From Oculatella sp. LEGE 06141 (GTDB taxonomy: Bacteria > Cyanobacteriota > Cyanobacteriia > Elainellales > Elainellaceae): a stretch of 64,000 nt of DNA. The stretch lies in the NCBI RefSeq assembly GCF_015207605.1, contig NZ_JADEWO010000001.1, forward strand, positions 124,001-188,000. Reading direction: 5' to 3'. Below are positions 63,541 to 64,000 of the stretch, one piece after another. Below the pieces are notes generated by a model. That model was not told the DNA's origin, did not search any database, and saw only the letters and a program-made list of their open reading frames with translations. The position numbers and the translations under genes are program-made. Each line of letters opens with the position of its first letter. Positions within the stretch are counted from its first letter, which is position 1.

Positions 63541-64000
63541 ATGCTGGACGTCTTGCAAACTAAACTGTATGAACTGGAGCAATATGCCGATGCTCTTGTT
63601 TTTAACCAGTTGCACCATTTAACGCTCGTTAGTGTTGGCATTATTTTTCTGGCAGGGTTGTTAACCAGCCTTACCCCCTGTATGCTCTCAATGCTGCCCA
63701 TCACCATTGGCTACATTGGCGGATATGAAGCAAAAAGTCGGTTGCAAGCTGCCGCTCAGTCCACCTGGTTTTCATTAGGCTTAGCCACCACGCTGGCCGG
63801 GTTAGGAATATTAGCGGCAGTGGTTGGTAAGGTTTACGGTCAGGTTGGGATTGGACTCCCTATTATCGTGAGCATTATCGCCATCCTGATGGGATTAAAC
63901 CTGTTAGAAGCACTGCCCCTCCGCCTACCGTCGTGGGGTGGTATGGATTGGATTTCAACCGATTTGCCGGAGGGGGTACGCTCCTATTTCATAGGTTTAA
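63541..64000 (+). CDS. ccdA: Cytochrome c biogenesis protein CcdA (partial, runs off the right edge)
   Basis: The open frame from ATG at 63541 reaches the window end (153 complete codons). It encodes LVSVGIIFLAGLLTSLTPCM followed by LSMLPITIGYIGGYEAKSRL, then several transmembrane helices. The TPCM cysteine is one of the redox pair by which CcdA moves electrons across the membrane to thiol partners for System II cytochrome c maturation. A ccsB gene often follows, but would be outside. Confidence 0.93.
   Translation, partial: MLDVLQTKLYELEQYADALVFNQLHHLTLVSVGIIFLAGLLTSLTPCMLSMLPITIGYIGGYEAKSRLQAAAQSTWFSLGLATTLAGLGILAAVVGKVYGQVGIGLPIIVSIIAILMGLNLLEALPLRLPSWGGMDWISTDLPEGVRSYFIGL

Overview
This is a chromosome window from a cyanobacterium, most likely a filamentous Leptolyngbya-like lineage (genus is inference). 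The evidence is the allophycocyanin operon apcABC, photosystem I subunit PsaE, NDH-1 subunits NdhS and NdhO, a high-light-inducible protein with an RpaB-type HLR1 site, a Tic20-family protein, aerobic HemF, tRNA-Leu(UAA) split by the classical cyanobacterial group I intron, and abundant HIP1 octamers (GCGATCGC). Gene order is mosaic, with short operons on both strands, as usual in this phylum.

Layout. 1-8300: a probable gene end at the left edge, hemF (-), an SRPBCC-like protein, Mrp, RodA, NdhS, a HAS-barrel-like protein and a CPA2 antiporter with universal-stress domains. 8300-17200 (mostly -): a thioredoxin-fold DUF255 protein, a membrane-anchored unknown, an HLIP, DedA, a translationally coupled operon (atypical thioredoxin reductase, coiled-coil protein, unknown), rpsF, an FAH-family hydrolase (+), Tic20 and a small Cys-rich protein. 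17400-28000: glyA, an unknown, larE, aroQ with a 46-residue small gene in front of it, mdh-ndhO, mutM, psaE with a long tail, a DUF6391-like protein, a PilP-like lipoprotein, a small beta-barrel protein and an SDR. 28100-36950: intron-containing trnL-UAA, a large conserved unknown, a membrane protein, cutA, a secreted protein, a hemerythrin protein, a divergent argG and a GT2 enzyme. 37000-48800: rpsB-tsf with a structured leader and a MITE between the genes, an unknown plus recG, plsC, tadA, a glutaredoxin, a sensor-kinase/aldehyde dehydrogenase operon and a CPA1 antiporter.

48850-51800 is the accessory-looking part. It has a LexA-type box, four small uncharacterised genes (one an HTH protein), and two near-identical operator-promoters in which an inverted repeat TTGTRGTG-N6-CACTACAA fills the space between -35 and -10. 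A MITE and an AT-rich orphan gene follow. This is my best candidate for an undescribed unit. 52100-56600: trnL-UAG and a polysaccharide-type group (glycosyltransferase, hexapeptide acyltransferase, alkaline-phosphatase-fold enzyme). 57800-64000: an ABC exporter whose ATPase and permease genes are separated by a nested MITE cluster, apcABC, ftsW and the start of ccdA, which runs off the right edge.

At least three families of short dispersed repeats recur. One copy is a clean 105-bp MITE with 12-bp perfect ends and an 8-bp target duplication between rpsB and tsf. All functional calls rest on reading protein motifs by eye; no database search was run.
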